From NCBI RefSeq assembly GCF_030813055.1, contig NZ_JAUSTW010000003.1:372001-436000 (forward strand): 64,000 bases of DNA. The letters are read 5' to 3'. Shown here piece after piece: positions 38,261-47,335 of this stretch. The notes under the pieces were generated by a model. It was not told the DNA's origin and ran no database searches. It saw nothing but the letters and a program-made list of their open reading frames with translations. This DNA is from Neobacillus ginsengisoli. GTDB lineage: Bacteria > Bacillota > Bacilli > Bacillales_B > DSM-18226. The translations under genes were made by a program, and so were the position numbers. Within the stretch, counting starts at the first letter, position 1; each line of letters begins with the position of its first letter.

Positions 38261-38529
38261 TTTTTTCACACTCTTTCATTACATACTATCGTTACCGCTT
38301 TCTGTAACGGCATGTTAATTTTTACGTCTATATTTACGGATTCGAAAAAAAGACTTATTTTTCCTTATTATTTTTTTCAACTGAAGCTTCAATCATGCAC
38401 TCAACCAAACAGGAGACACATGTCGACAAAAGTCAACATCAATTAAGACATTTTCAACTTAACAAAAATAAATTATAGCAGACTCCTGTCAAACTTTGTA
38501 CTTTTATAGTGGATTTTTTTTATTTCCAG

Positions 38530-38558
38530 TTGAACTTCTATATATTCAATATTATAAT
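38530..38558 (+). promoter_or_regulatory. Sigma-A promoter of the LCP gene
   Basis: TTGAAC, 17 bases, TATAAT, about 57 bases upstream of the LCP start codon. This is a near-consensus vegetative promoter. Confidence 0.75.
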
Positions 38559-38614
38559 TTTTATTATGATTGTCTTTAACACGAATACTACCTTTAAAGA
38601 AGGGAACTATATAA

Positions 38615-39721
38615 ATGGATAATTCTAGATCGAAACGAAAGAAGATGACAAAGAAAAAACCGCGCTGGTTTCGCATCAGTCTTTTTATGCTCCTGATTTT
38701 ATTAATTGGCGGAGGCGTCTACTTTTATAATGTTTACAGTGACGTGGCTCGTGCTGTAGACAAAATGAATAATCCGCTCTCACGAGAAGTTTCCGCAAAA
38801 CGGACAACGAAAGTAGAATTCAACCATTTGGATCCAATTTCCATCTTAATGCTTGGTGTTGATGAACGTAAAGGTGATAGTGGTCGTTCAGATTCTATGA
38901 TTGTCATCACGATTAACCCTAAAACAAAAACAACCAAAATGTTAAGTATTCCGCGTGATACAAGGACAAAGTTAATTGATACTGCTAATCCGAGCAAGAA
39001 TAGGATTGAAAAAATTAATGCCGCCTACGCCTATGGTGGAATTCAAGAAAGTATTGATACGGTGGAAAACTTTTTAAATGTGCCAATCGATTACTATATT
39101 AAAGTGAACATGGAAGGCTTTAAAGATATTGTAAACGCCGTTGGCGGAATAGACGTAGATAATAAGTATGCATTTGAGTTGGATGGGGTTACACTGAAAA
39201 CAGGGCCGCAGCACTTAAATGGATTACAAGCACTTGAATATGCACGGATGAGACACCAAGATCCGCTTGGCGACTTTGGACGTCAGGAAAGACAGCGTGA
39301 AGTTATCTCTAAAATCATCAATAAAGGTAAATCGTTATCAACATTGTCAAATTACAATAACATTCTCACCGCTCTTGAAAATAATATTAAAACAAACTTA
39401 ACCTTAAATGATATGATCGGTATCCAGTCTTCTTATAAACCAGCTGCAAAAACCATTGATAAGTTAGAAGTCAAAGGCGAAGGAAAAACAATTAATAGTA
39501 TCTGGTATTTAACTGTCGATGATCAAGAAAGACAAACATTATCTGATGAAATGCGCCAATCATTAGGGTTAGCATCGGATCCAGTTGCTAAATTTTATTC
39601 AGGTACAGAAACGAGCAGCAGTACTCACACCTACACGAACACAAGCAATACAAAGCGCCACAGTACCACACACACTTATACTAATAACAATAGTAGCAAT
39701 AGTACTAGTAATAGTAATTAA
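38615..39721 (+). CDS. LytR-CpsA-Psr (LCP) family glycopolymer ligase
   Basis: LCP proteins attach lipid-linked teichoic acids or capsular glycans to peptidoglycan on the outer face of the membrane. The 368-residue protein has a basic N-terminus, one transmembrane helix (about 22-44) and the LCP domain (about 75-235) with LMLGVDERKG, the SDSMIV Asp, SIPRDTR and YARMRHQDPLGDFGRQERQ. The family Arg and Asp residues are intact. The last 40 residues are a Ser/Thr/Asn-rich tail with two HTYTN motifs, unusual for the family. The start follows AGAAGGG. It probably ligates the glycan made by the neighbouring genes. Confidence 0.93.
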   Translation: MDNSRSKRKKMTKKKPRWFRISLFMLLILLIGGGVYFYNVYSDVARAVDKMNNPLSREVSAKRTTKVEFNHLDPISILMLGVDERKGDSGRSDSMIVITINPKTKTTKMLSIPRDTRTKLIDTANPSKNRIEKINAAYAYGGIQESIDTVENFLNVPIDYYIKVNMEGFKDIVNAVGGIDVDNKYAFELDGVTLKTGPQHLNGLQALEYARMRHQDPLGDFGRQERQREVISKIINKGKSLSTLSNYNNILTALENNIKTNLTLNDMIGIQSSYKPAAKTIDKLEVKGEGKTINSIWYLTVDDQERQTLSDEMRQSLGLASDPVAKFYSGTETSSSTHTYTNTSNTKRHSTTHTYTNNNSSNSTSNSN

Positions 39722-39724
39722 CCA

Positions 39725-39757
39725 AAAACCCCCATTTATAGAAATGGGGGTTTTTTA
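39725..39757 (+). terminator. Terminator after the LCP gene
   Basis: Perfect stem CCCCCATTT / AAATGGGGG with a T-run, three bases past the stop. Confidence 0.93.
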
Positions 39758-39811
39758 TACGACCGGGAACTATTCTGCAAAAAAAAGAACGGCTGCCCGC
39801 TCTATTTATTA

Positions 39812-39965
39812 AGAAAAGCGGAAGCGCCCGTTTAGCGCACGACAGGACTGGAGCGCACCGTATGAGATAAAGGAAACACGAATCGCATTTCTTGCGATTC
39901 AATGTTGACTTATCGTAAGGAGGTGAGCGAAGTACACTAGTCGCTGGGCGCTGGAGCCGGACAAT
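39812..39965. repeat. Dispersed Bacillaceae intergenic repeat (bcr-like)
   Basis: A segment of about 150 bp begins AAAAGCGGAAGCGCCCG and ends GGGCGCTGGAGCCGGACA. Inside are the hairpin GCGATTC..GAATCGC (about 39880-39900) and an AAGGAGGTGAGCGAAG stretch. I recall elements with this opening and closing text scattered in many Bacillus genomes, where they fold into long hairpins. It fills the gap between the LCP terminator and the LtaS-like gene and has no gene. Confidence 0.7.
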
Positions 39966-39991
39966 TCTCAAAGTCAAAAATTTATACATTC

Positions 39992-42070
39992 TTATCTTTT
40001 AAATAAAATATCTTTACTATATTGGTTACCCACTAATAAATCATACTCAAGCAATTGATAGTCGTTTAACAGATTCTTTTGCTTCTTGTTCAGATGATCA
40101 GTGACGTATTTTTGCGACCCGTCCATTTGTAAAGTATTTTTTAAAACAGGAAGAGTTGCTTTAAGCTTATCTAACAGATTGTAAAACGGCGGTTTTTTCA
40201 ATCCTGCCATTTCAAATACGGTTGGTCCGAAATAAGCAGGGCTCAACGCGTGTAAATCTTGTCTATCTAAATGAAAATTGGAATACATCAATAATGGGGT
40301 TTGTGAATATTCCTGTTCATATAAGTTTTTATCCGGCGTATTCGCATATTTTGCCTCTTTATAGATGGCTAAATCCTGACCCAGAATCGGCATATGGTCG
40401 CCCCAGAACACGAGAATTGTCGGTTCATCCAATTGTTGAAGCTGATTTACCAAATCCTGCAGCGCTTGATCAGATCGTCGGATTCCCTCCGAATAAACCT
40501 CTAACGCCACTTTGGAATCCGGAGACAAACCGGAAACCGTGATATTATTTTTTTCAAATCGATTCGGTAAATAAGGAAAATGGTTTTGCATTGTGACCGC
40601 ATGGATAAACATTGGCTTCTTCTGCGCTTTCAACCGGTCGATAATCTCATTGGATACCGATTCATCCGAGATATAGGGCCCTGCCATATCTTGGTGCTTG
40701 AATGTCGTCATGTCGATAAATTGATCAAAACCAAATGTTTGATACACTTTGTTACGCTTGTAAAAAACTTTGTTATATGGGTGCATTGCCATTGTTGCAT
40801 AGCCCTGACTCTTTAAATCACTCACGATCGTCGGAATAAAGCTTTTTCGATCAATTAAATCCTGATATGGAAGTGAGCCTACACGTAAAAAGTAATTAGA
40901 AAAACCGGTAAGTGCCTCAAATTCCACGTTTGCGGTAGCCCCACCAAAGGATGGAGACAAATTATAACCGGAAGTATACTCTCCCATAAGCTTTCTCAGA
41001 TTCTTCATCGGATCGTCGCTAAACTGGACATTTGTCAGCATCGTCGGATCCCAAAAGGCCTCACTCATGATGTATACAATATTCGGTTGCTTCGGCGCGT
41101 CTTTAGCAACAGCAGCCTTAGCAGATATATTCCGATATTTCTTTGCTACCGCCAAAACGTTTTCTTTTGAATAGTTTGCCGGTTTCGGAAAGGCATCATT
41201 TTGCAGGTTTGAAATAAACCCGAAAATAAAACCATTGTATTTATAATTTTCAAGCTGGTCCCATTTCACAATGGCAACATTAGATTCTTTTTCAACAAAC
41301 GACTTCATAAATGTAGTTGGGAAAAAAGTAAACGAATACACCATACCTGCCGTGGCAACAAGCAGTAAACCTCTCATCCAAATGGGCGTTTTTGCTTTTG
41401 GTAAAAATCTCATAATATATAAGAAAATACCAATTTCCACAACAATAAGCACGGTTAATTTTACCGAAAGATAGTCCCGAACCATTGGGATAACATCCTT
41501 CAGCTGTGCTATTTGACTAAAGTCAGATGGGTATAAAGGCTCGACTCGTAAATTTAATTTATTATAATGAGCAAACCCGATGACAAAAATAAATACAGCC
41601 GTTATAATCGAACTTATATAAATATTACCAATCAAGGTAAAAACTAACAAATAAATAAAGAATAAAAACAAGGCTCCCGAGAGATAGATTCTGGTATTGA
41701 CGACGACCCATTGCGTGGTTGCCGTTGAATTCTCAAGAAGCTGAAAATATTCCATAAAATAGCTTGTTAATAAGGCCATAATCCCTGACAAAATAAAAAT
41801 ATAGGCATACTTTGTTAAAGCCAAAGCCCACGGATATGTTTCTTTTAATTTTTCAATAACTCTAAGCTGGATTTTGGATGTTAACATTAAGATGAAGAAC
41901 ACAAGAAAAACTCTAGTCGCAAATTTTTTCGTGTTTTCATCCATTGCAATAATAATATTATCTATATTAAGTGAGCTGGAAAAATATTTATAAATCGTAA
42001 ATACTAATAAAGCAATGATTCCGTTTAAAGTGATTAATAAAACTGCATTATTTATTCTGCGTTGAACCAT
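39992..42070 (-). CDS. LtaS-like sulfatase-fold phosphoglycerol transferase
   Basis: This 692-residue membrane enzyme has about six N-terminal transmembrane helices (to about 250) and an extracellular sulfatase-fold domain (about 325-650). The catalytic Thr is T379 in GGATANVEF, with E337 (MSEAFWD) and FWGDHMP as metal ligands, as in lipoteichoic acid synthase. It likely moves phosphoglycerol from phosphatidylglycerol onto a glycolipid or glycan. It is divergent from housekeeping LtaS in its membrane part and sits within the surface locus, so it could modify the local glycan instead. The start follows AAGGAGG. Confidence 0.85.
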   Translation of the reverse strand: MVQRRINNAVLLITLNGIIALLVFTIYKYFSSSLNIDNIIIAMDENTKKFATRVFLVFFILMLTSKIQLRVIEKLKETYPWALALTKYAYIFILSGIMALLTSYFMEYFQLLENSTATTQWVVVNTRIYLSGALFLFFIYLLVFTLIGNIYISSIITAVFIFVIGFAHYNKLNLRVEPLYPSDFSQIAQLKDVIPMVRDYLSVKLTVLIVVEIGIFLYIMRFLPKAKTPIWMRGLLLVATAGMVYSFTFFPTTFMKSFVEKESNVAIVKWDQLENYKYNGFIFGFISNLQNDAFPKPANYSKENVLAVAKKYRNISAKAAVAKDAPKQPNIVYIMSEAFWDPTMLTNVQFSDDPMKNLRKLMGEYTSGYNLSPSFGGATANVEFEALTGFSNYFLRVGSLPYQDLIDRKSFIPTIVSDLKSQGYATMAMHPYNKVFYKRNKVYQTFGFDQFIDMTTFKHQDMAGPYISDESVSNEIIDRLKAQKKPMFIHAVTMQNHFPYLPNRFEKNNITVSGLSPDSKVALEVYSEGIRRSDQALQDLVNQLQQLDEPTILVFWGDHMPILGQDLAIYKEAKYANTPDKNLYEQEYSQTPLLMYSNFHLDRQDLHALSPAYFGPTVFEMAGLKKPPFYNLLDKLKATLPVLKNTLQMDGSQKYVTDHLNKKQKNLLNDYQLLEYDLLVGNQYSKDILFKR

Positions 42071-42236
42071 GATAACCTCCTTGCAAGTTCGGAATCACCA
42101 ATAAACCCCAAACTGTAATGATAGTATTTCTAAAACAAATTAAGGCAAACCCTTTTAATTATAAACTAAATTTAGATATTAAAAAACAAAATTCGACAAA
42201 ATATGCATGGAATTTTTATTTTTATACCCCCAAAAA

Positions 42237-42270
42237 AAAGAGCCGGTGGGAACCACCGGCTCTTTTTTTT
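42237..42270. terminator. Terminator after the NlpC/P60 gene
   Basis: Perfect stem AAGAGCCGGTGG / CCACCGGCTCTT with a 3-nt loop and A/T runs on both sides; on the minus strand it ends the NlpC gene. Confidence 0.92.
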
Positions 42271-42277
42271 ATCTGTT

Positions 42278-43021
42278 TTATTTAATCCAGGCTCCGTCGC
42301 TTCCGACAACATAACCTTGAACTTTTGTGTTTTTTGCCATTGACCCATCAGGATAGAAGTAATACCATTTACCGTTCAGTAAAACCCAAGCGGTATCCAT
42401 TGCACCACTGTGGTTTAAATGATAGCAAGCACCATTCCATGTTAACCAGCCTGTGATCATTCCACCGTTCGGCCCTAAGTAATACCATTTCCCAGCATCT
42501 TTAATCCAGCCTTTTTTCATTTCACCTTTGTCATAATAATACCAAGTACCCGCTGAAAGAACCCAGCCATTAGTAGTAACAATTCGTTTGGAACCATAGT
42601 ATTTGTTGCTGTAATAAGAACTTGTTAAGGAATCAACCTTAACACCAGAATCAGAAGCGTGAACAAACTGATTGTTGCTTATATAAATACCTACGTGTGA
42701 AGGACCTGCTTTATAGGTGCTAAAGAAAACTAAATCGCCTTCTTTTAAATTACTTTTTGCAACCGCGAGTCCTTTATTATATAAATCTGCAGACGTACGC
42801 GGTAATGTAACACCCACTTGCTTATATGTATAATCCACAAAACCCGAGCAATCAAATCCGCTTGGTGTCGTTCCTCCCCATTGATAAGGAATACCTACAT
42901 ATTTAAGAGCAATATCTGTAACCGCTTTCCCAACAGCCGCTGCTTCAGTCTTATGTCCGCCAAATAATCCACTTAAGAGCAAAGAACATGATAGTAAACC
43001 ACTGAATATTAACTTTTTCAT
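42278..43021 (-). CDS. Secreted NlpC/P60 endopeptidase with choline-binding repeats
   Basis: This 247-residue exported protein has a signal peptide (about 1-27), an NlpC/P60 cysteine peptidase domain (about 30-145) and four to five choline-binding GW repeats (about 150-247). The catalytic Cys is in FDCSGF and the His in PSHVGIY, with a second His in FVHA. It should cleave stem peptides of peptidoglycan while docked to phosphocholine. The C-terminal cap GSMAKNT...GAWIK matches that of the nucleotidase. The start follows GGGGGA. Confidence 0.92.
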   Translation of the reverse strand: MKKLIFSGLLSCSLLLSGLFGGHKTEAAAVGKAVTDIALKYVGIPYQWGGTTPSGFDCSGFVDYTYKQVGVTLPRTSADLYNKGLAVAKSNLKEGDLVFFSTYKAGPSHVGIYISNNQFVHASDSGVKVDSLTSSYYSNKYYGSKRIVTTNGWVLSAGTWYYYDKGEMKKGWIKDAGKWYYLGPNGGMITGWLTWNGACYHLNHSGAMDTAWVLLNGKWYYFYPDGSMAKNTKVQGYVVGSDGAWIK

Positions 43022-43180
43022 GATATCCCCCGTGTCACTTTCTTCTCTTTTTATATATTCTAGTATCTCATAAAAGTTAATAGTGATAATTTACAGTTAG
43101 TTTTTAATAGTATTACAGAATTATTTCAAAAATTGACCTTTTTCGACCTTTTCTCTGATTTTTCTATAAAAACGACATAA

Positions 43181-43204
43181 AAAAAGGCGACATACCTCGC
43201 CTTA
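43181..43204 (-). terminator. Hairpin at the end of the VOC gene
   Basis: Stem AAGGCGA / TCGCCTT with a T-run on the minus strand; it overlaps the last codon of the gene. Confidence 0.75.
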
Positions 43205-43588
43205 TTTTTCATAGAATTCAATTGGAAGATGATCAGGGTCTTCAAAAAATGTGAATCGCTTATTCGTAAAGGGATCGACCCGAATCGGCTCTGTCCTTAT
43301 TTGCCGGGAGGATAAATAATCAACCGCTGCTTCGATATCTTCCACCTCAAACGCAAGGTGGCGCAATCCCGCCGCTTCCGGATAGCTTGGCCGTTCAGGC
43401 GGATGTTGAAAAGAAAACAATTCAATTTGATAGTGACCGTTAACTGCCAAATCAAGCTTGAAGGAATTCCGCTCCTCCCGATAAACCTCACGAATCGGCG
43501 TGAGTCCTAAAACGCTCACATAAAAGTCTTTTGATTTTTCATAGTTTGAACAAATGATTGCAATATGATGGATTCCTGTTAATTTCAC
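43202..43588 (-). CDS. VOC-superfamily (glyoxalase/bleomycin-resistance fold) protein
   Basis: This 128-residue single-domain VOC protein resembles the YaeR/SMU1112c group: LTGIHHIAIICSNYEKS at the N-terminus and HLAFEVEDIEAAV later. Metal-binding candidates are the early His (H7 or H8), E56 in IELF, H77 and the final E125. The substrate is unknown. The start is GTG at 43588; the ribosome binding site is weak. It lies between the lic operon and the NlpC gene, each with its own terminator, so it is probably an independent gene. Confidence 0.8.
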   Translation of the reverse strand: MKLTGIHHIAIICSNYEKSKDFYVSVLGLTPIREVYREERNSFKLDLAVNGHYQIELFSFQHPPERPSYPEAAGLRHLAFEVEDIEAAVDYLSSRQIRTEPIRVDPFTNKRFTFFEDPDHLPIEFYEK

Positions 43589-43643
43589 TTACATCACTGC
43601 CTTATCCTATTTTCTCATTTACTAACCTACCATAATCAAAAAG

Positions 43644-43672
43644 AAAAAACGAACCCTGCGGTCCGTTTTTAT
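43644..43672 (-). terminator. Terminator after licC
   Basis: Stem AAAAACGAACC / GGTCCGTTTTT (one mismatch) with a T-rich tail on the minus strand, ending the licA-licB-licC operon. Confidence 0.7.
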
Positions 43673-44358
43673 CTTTGGTTTAGTAATTGGTTCAATTTTT
43701 CAAGATCCTCGAGTGAGTCGATTTCATAGCTATCATCAGGATGAATCTCATGTAAATACACATCAAGATCTTTAATATTATTTTTAACCATGTCATCCCA
43801 ATAGAGGTCCTTGAAATGACCATCCGCAACAGCTTCTTCAAGCTTTTTAATGATCTTGTTTCCGTCGGATTCCGACCAGTAGGATACGCCGCAGAGAATA
43901 TAATCATTCTCGCCGTCCCCGACCTCGATATCATAAATCTTGTAACGTGCATCAAAGCGAATCATCCACTCCGCTTTAAATTCAGGCTTTCTTGCACTGA
44001 AATACCCGGATGTCTTTGGATTTTTTACAAGAAAATTGTTTTTCAGGAATACATCGGATTCAATCACATAGGCATCAGGGAGGAATTCCCTTACTAAATA
44101 CATCGTATAAATATTATTGTATTGATCGTATTTATCATTATGAATAAGGGTAACTCCGTACTTTTCTTTTAAGTACTCGAATTTTTCCTTTAAATAGCCG
44201 GTGACCACATAAATGTCGTCCACTCCAATTTCCTGTAAATATTCGACCTGTCTCTCAAGCATCGGTGTTCCATTTACTTCGACAAGTGATTTCGGTGTTG
44301 TTAAGGTTAATGGCCGTAATCTGGTACCCATTCCAGCTGCGAGTAAAATTGCTTTCAT
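43669..44358 (-). CDS. licC: CTP:phosphocholine cytidylyltransferase LicC
   Basis: LicC makes CDP-choline from CTP and phosphocholine. The 229-residue protein aligns well by eye with pneumococcal LicC: LLAAGMGTRLRPLT, PKSLVEVNGTPM, GYLKEKFEYLKEKYGV, YNNIYTMYLV, GVSYW and DLYWDDMVKNNIKDLDVYLHEI. Its ATG overlaps the licB stop codon (TAATG), so it is coupled to the permease. It is the last gene of the lic operon. The product should feed the LicD transferase. Confidence 0.92.
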   Translation of the reverse strand: MKAILLAAGMGTRLRPLTLTTPKSLVEVNGTPMLERQVEYLQEIGVDDIYVVTGYLKEKFEYLKEKYGVTLIHNDKYDQYNNIYTMYLVREFLPDAYVIESDVFLKNNFLVKNPKTSGYFSARKPEFKAEWMIRFDARYKIYDIEVGDGENDYILCGVSYWSESDGNKIIKKLEEAVADGHFKDLYWDDMVKNNIKDLDVYLHEIHPDDSYEIDSLEDLEKLNQLLNQR

Positions 44359-45329
44359 TATGCTGTTCTTCTCCTGCCTTTAAAATTTAACCACTTCAAC
44401 TCTTCTTGGTTCGCTACCGTAATAATAGAACCTAATAAGATCATAATACTAAAAAAGATCGATTTAGCGGTAATCGGAGTACCTAAGATCACAAAGCTTA
44501 AAATAATCGCCCATGCCGCATAGGTAATATTTAATGCCATTGCTCTTGTTGGGCCAATGGTGTAAATCGCTTTGTAATAGTATACATAGGAAGCCGTTCC
44601 GGAAAGGGCAATCACGGCGATAAAGAATACTTCACTGCTTTTTAACACTTCACCGACAAGCGGATAGGCTTTGAAAAACGGTAAAATCAATACACCATAG
44701 GTAATAGCTGAAACGACCTGGCGTATTTGCAGCGCCTGTTCAGGTGTAATTTCATCATCCTTCATTCCATAAGCCAGAATAACACATTCCATTCCCCAGC
44801 CAAACACACAGATGAGGATAAACACAAATCCAAGGACAAAGCTCGGTGATGTTTCACCGCTGGCAAATCCTAATAGGAAAATAAATAAAATACTGATAAA
44901 TAGGCCAATCCAGTTTTTTAAGCTTAATTTATCCTTTAAGATTAAAAAGGCAAAGAAAGCACCAACCGCAGGGTACACGGCTGAAATCGATGCGGATAAT
45001 GACGCACCTAAGTACTTAACGGCTAAAACGTAGAAGGTCATTCCAATCGGTCCGCCCAGCAAAGCACCCAATATAACGAATCGTCCGCTTCGTGTTGCTA
45101 TTTTTTTAAAGGAGATTTTCAATTCTCCTCTAATGGCCATATATACCATCATCCACAAACTGGATAACAAGTCATGAAAAAATGTACTAACGAGCGGCGC
45201 GAGGAAAATAACATTATCTGTCGACACAAAGAGTGCATGTGATAAGACAATCCCGATTAAGACGGTATCTACTCCCCAAGTTAAACCGGAGATTAATCCA
45301 TAAATAAGCCCTTTATTTTTTATATTCAT
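44358..45329 (-). CDS. licB: LicB-like choline permease (DMT/EamA family)
   Basis: This 323-residue protein has ten predicted transmembrane helices in two EamA halves. LicB proteins import choline in Haemophilus and pneumococcus. The operon position between a choline kinase and a phosphocholine cytidylyltransferase makes choline the most likely substrate. The start overlaps the end of the licA fusion by 17 bases and the end overlaps licC by one base, so all three are tightly coupled. Confidence 0.87.
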   Translation of the reverse strand: MNIKNKGLIYGLISGLTWGVDTVLIGIVLSHALFVSTDNVIFLAPLVSTFFHDLLSSLWMMVYMAIRGELKISFKKIATRSGRFVILGALLGGPIGMTFYVLAVKYLGASLSASISAVYPAVGAFFAFLILKDKLSLKNWIGLFISILFIFLLGFASGETSPSFVLGFVFILICVFGWGMECVILAYGMKDDEITPEQALQIRQVVSAITYGVLILPFFKAYPLVGEVLKSSEVFFIAVIALSGTASYVYYYKAIYTIGPTRAMALNITYAAWAIILSFVILGTPITAKSIFFSIMILLGSIITVANQEELKWLNFKGRRRTA

Positions 45330-47193
45330 ACGTCATCTCCTTAATTAAATCATTGGCTAAATTGTTCCGCGCCCTGTTAAAACGGTCGGTACCGTACGTG
45401 CCAAAGTCGTCTCCTTTTGCCTCTTTAATAATCGTCCAAATGCACCAAAGGAAATCCTGGTAAATTTTATTCATTAGCACCCGTTGTTGAAGCTCTAGCG
45501 GGATTTGATTCTCATTTAAATACAACGTTAAAAATAGTTCCTCTTCTTCGGGGCTAAAATCACATTCCAGTGAATGTGCCGCTACGTCCCACATCGGGTC
45601 ATTCATGCCGCTATATTCCCAGTCAATCAAATAAATTTTGCCGCTGCCGCTTTTCACAAAATTCTCCGCAACCAAGTCATTATGGCATGGCGTTAACGTG
45701 ATATTCATTCCTTGATAAATTTCCTTCAAGGCCATTACCTGTGCTTTTACTTCTTCATATCCCTCATACGGTTGACCCTTCGCTTCCGTCATGAGAAGCT
45801 CATAGTCATTGATTTTTTCAAAAACATCAAACCGATTGGCCATTTTCACATCGGAATAGTGGAGTTTTCTTAAAATCGCGGTCGTAAGCTTCATATAATC
45901 CTGCCGCTTCGCCGTTTTAGGATTCAACGTTTCTGCTTCCTGAATCAATTCAGCAATTTTCACACCGGTTTCTTCATTAAAATAGATCAATTCCGTATCA
46001 ATTCCCATTTCACTGGCAAGTGACGAATTCACCTTCTCCTCTTTGCGATTAATCATTTGTTCCGTTCCATTCCCTGGGATCCTTAAGACGTACTCCTTAT
46101 CATGGACCAGCACTTTAAAATTCTTATTGGTCATGCCGCCAAAAGGCTGAATCTCCCGGATATCCTCTAAGGTTATGTCCAAAGCTTCCATTAAATAGCC
46201 CTTAATCTGAATATCTCTGAATTCTGCTTCTTTTCGCTGTAAAATCGGAAATGTTTTATTGATGATCGTGTCATAATGCAGCTGGCTGTCAATTTCTCCC
46301 CAAACAAGATTATGCATTTTCAGATAGGCAATATTGTAATGTCTGGAAACATCCAGGAGCATATATTCATAGTTCATATATGGATTATTGTTGTTTTCTT
46401 GAAATTCATTAACCATTTTTGTAAAAACTTCATAGGAGAGCTTGCTGACTCCAATCAATTCACCGTCTACATGATTAAATTGATGGATATCCTTTGAGAT
46501 TTTATGTAAATAGCCATTTTTTATTTCAACAAAGGCTTCGTCACCTGATCCGCTTTCATTGGCAATCAAGACACAATCACGCTGCGGATGGGTAAGGAGT
46601 TCCTTAATCGCCCGTTCTTCAATTAAGATATCATCTTCAATCAATAGGAAATCATCGGTAATTTGTTCATGGGCAAGTGCCAGTGACGCCATCGAACCCG
46701 TCCATTTATATTTAGGATTTTCAACTAACCTGTAATGGCTGAATTCCGAAACTTCCTGAAAGGCCTCACGCTGATATCCGGTGACAATTACAATGTCCTC
46801 GATTCCATTTTCCTTCAGGATATCGATATTTCTTTTAAGTAAGGTGGTACCCTCAATCGGCATCAACCCGGCAGGTTTAGCAAAATCCTTTCGAGTACCT
46901 GCAGCTAAAATTACGGCCTGCTTAATCTCTGTTACAGGCTCTTGGTGGATATTAACCTTTTTTTCACGAAACGCTTCGATTCCGCTCTGCAAAAAATCAA
47001 TCCCCTTTTGTGTCAAATAGTAGCTTATATTTCTACCTTTTTTTTCACTATAAATATAATTTCCAATCGTTAAATCATGGATTAGGTAATTGACTTTCCC
47101 AATTGAAATGCTGCAAATTTCCGCCATTTTCTTTTGATTCAAATTCGTATTTTTGTTAATGGCCTCTAATAATTGAAATGAGTGTTGTTCCAT
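45313..47193 (-). CDS. licA: Winged-helix / nucleotidyltransferase / choline kinase fusion (LicCA type)
   Basis: This 626-residue protein has three modules. Residues about 2-75 form a winged-helix HTH of the MarR/ArsR type. Residues about 92-320 form a sugar/choline nucleotidyltransferase domain (VILAAGTRK, KPAGLMPIEG, IEDD). Residues about 335-620 form a choline/ethanolamine kinase with PCHNDLVAENF (H504) and LIDWEYSG. LicC-LicA fusions are known from Treponema denticola; here a regulator is added and a separate LicC also exists. The start at 47193 follows GGAGGA; an ATG at 47232 would fall inside the promoter. The N-terminal module probably regulates its own operon, perhaps in response to choline. 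Confidence 0.9.
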   Translation of the reverse strand: MEQHSFQLLEAINKNTNLNQKKMAEICSISIGKVNYLIHDLTIGNYIYSEKKGRNISYYLTQKGIDFLQSGIEAFREKKVNIHQEPVTEIKQAVILAAGTRKDFAKPAGLMPIEGTTLLKRNIDILKENGIEDIVIVTGYQREAFQEVSEFSHYRLVENPKYKWTGSMASLALAHEQITDDFLLIEDDILIEERAIKELLTHPQRDCVLIANESGSGDEAFVEIKNGYLHKISKDIHQFNHVDGELIGVSKLSYEVFTKMVNEFQENNNNPYMNYEYMLLDVSRHYNIAYLKMHNLVWGEIDSQLHYDTIINKTFPILQRKEAEFRDIQIKGYLMEALDITLEDIREIQPFGGMTNKNFKVLVHDKEYVLRIPGNGTEQMINRKEEKVNSSLASEMGIDTELIYFNEETGVKIAELIQEAETLNPKTAKRQDYMKLTTAILRKLHYSDVKMANRFDVFEKINDYELLMTEAKGQPYEGYEEVKAQVMALKEIYQGMNITLTPCHNDLVAENFVKSGSGKIYLIDWEYSGMNDPMWDVAAHSLECDFSPEEEELFLTLYLNENQIPLELQQRVLMNKIYQDFLWCIWTIIKEAKGDDFGTYGTDRFNRARNNLANDLIKEMTYEYKK

Positions 47194-47207
47194 AGTTCCT
47201 CCGATAT

Positions 47208-47222
47208 ATTCAAAAAATGAAT
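47208..47222. promoter_or_regulatory. Candidate operator in the lic 5' leader
   Basis: A perfect palindrome ATTCA-N5-TGAAT lies 8 bases downstream of the -10 element and 14 bases before the start codon. Its size suits a dimeric winged-helix protein, so it is a candidate site for the regulator encoded by the first gene. This is inference. Confidence 0.45.
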
Positions 47223-47230
47223 GCATTTCC

Positions 47231-47259
47231 ATTGTACAGCAGGGCTCATATCCTGTAAA
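47231..47259 (-). promoter_or_regulatory. Sigma-A promoter of the lic operon
   Basis: On the minus strand TTTACA, 17 bases, TACAAT, one mismatch from consensus in each hexamer, about 38 bases upstream of the start codon. Transcription would begin near 47224 and include the palindrome at 47208-47222. Confidence 0.8.
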
Positions 47260-47335
47260 TTAAAAAAGTGGATTTTTGGATAGTATTTCCTATTAAGGGA
47301 AGAAAATTTGCAGGGGGACTTTTTACACGGAACCG

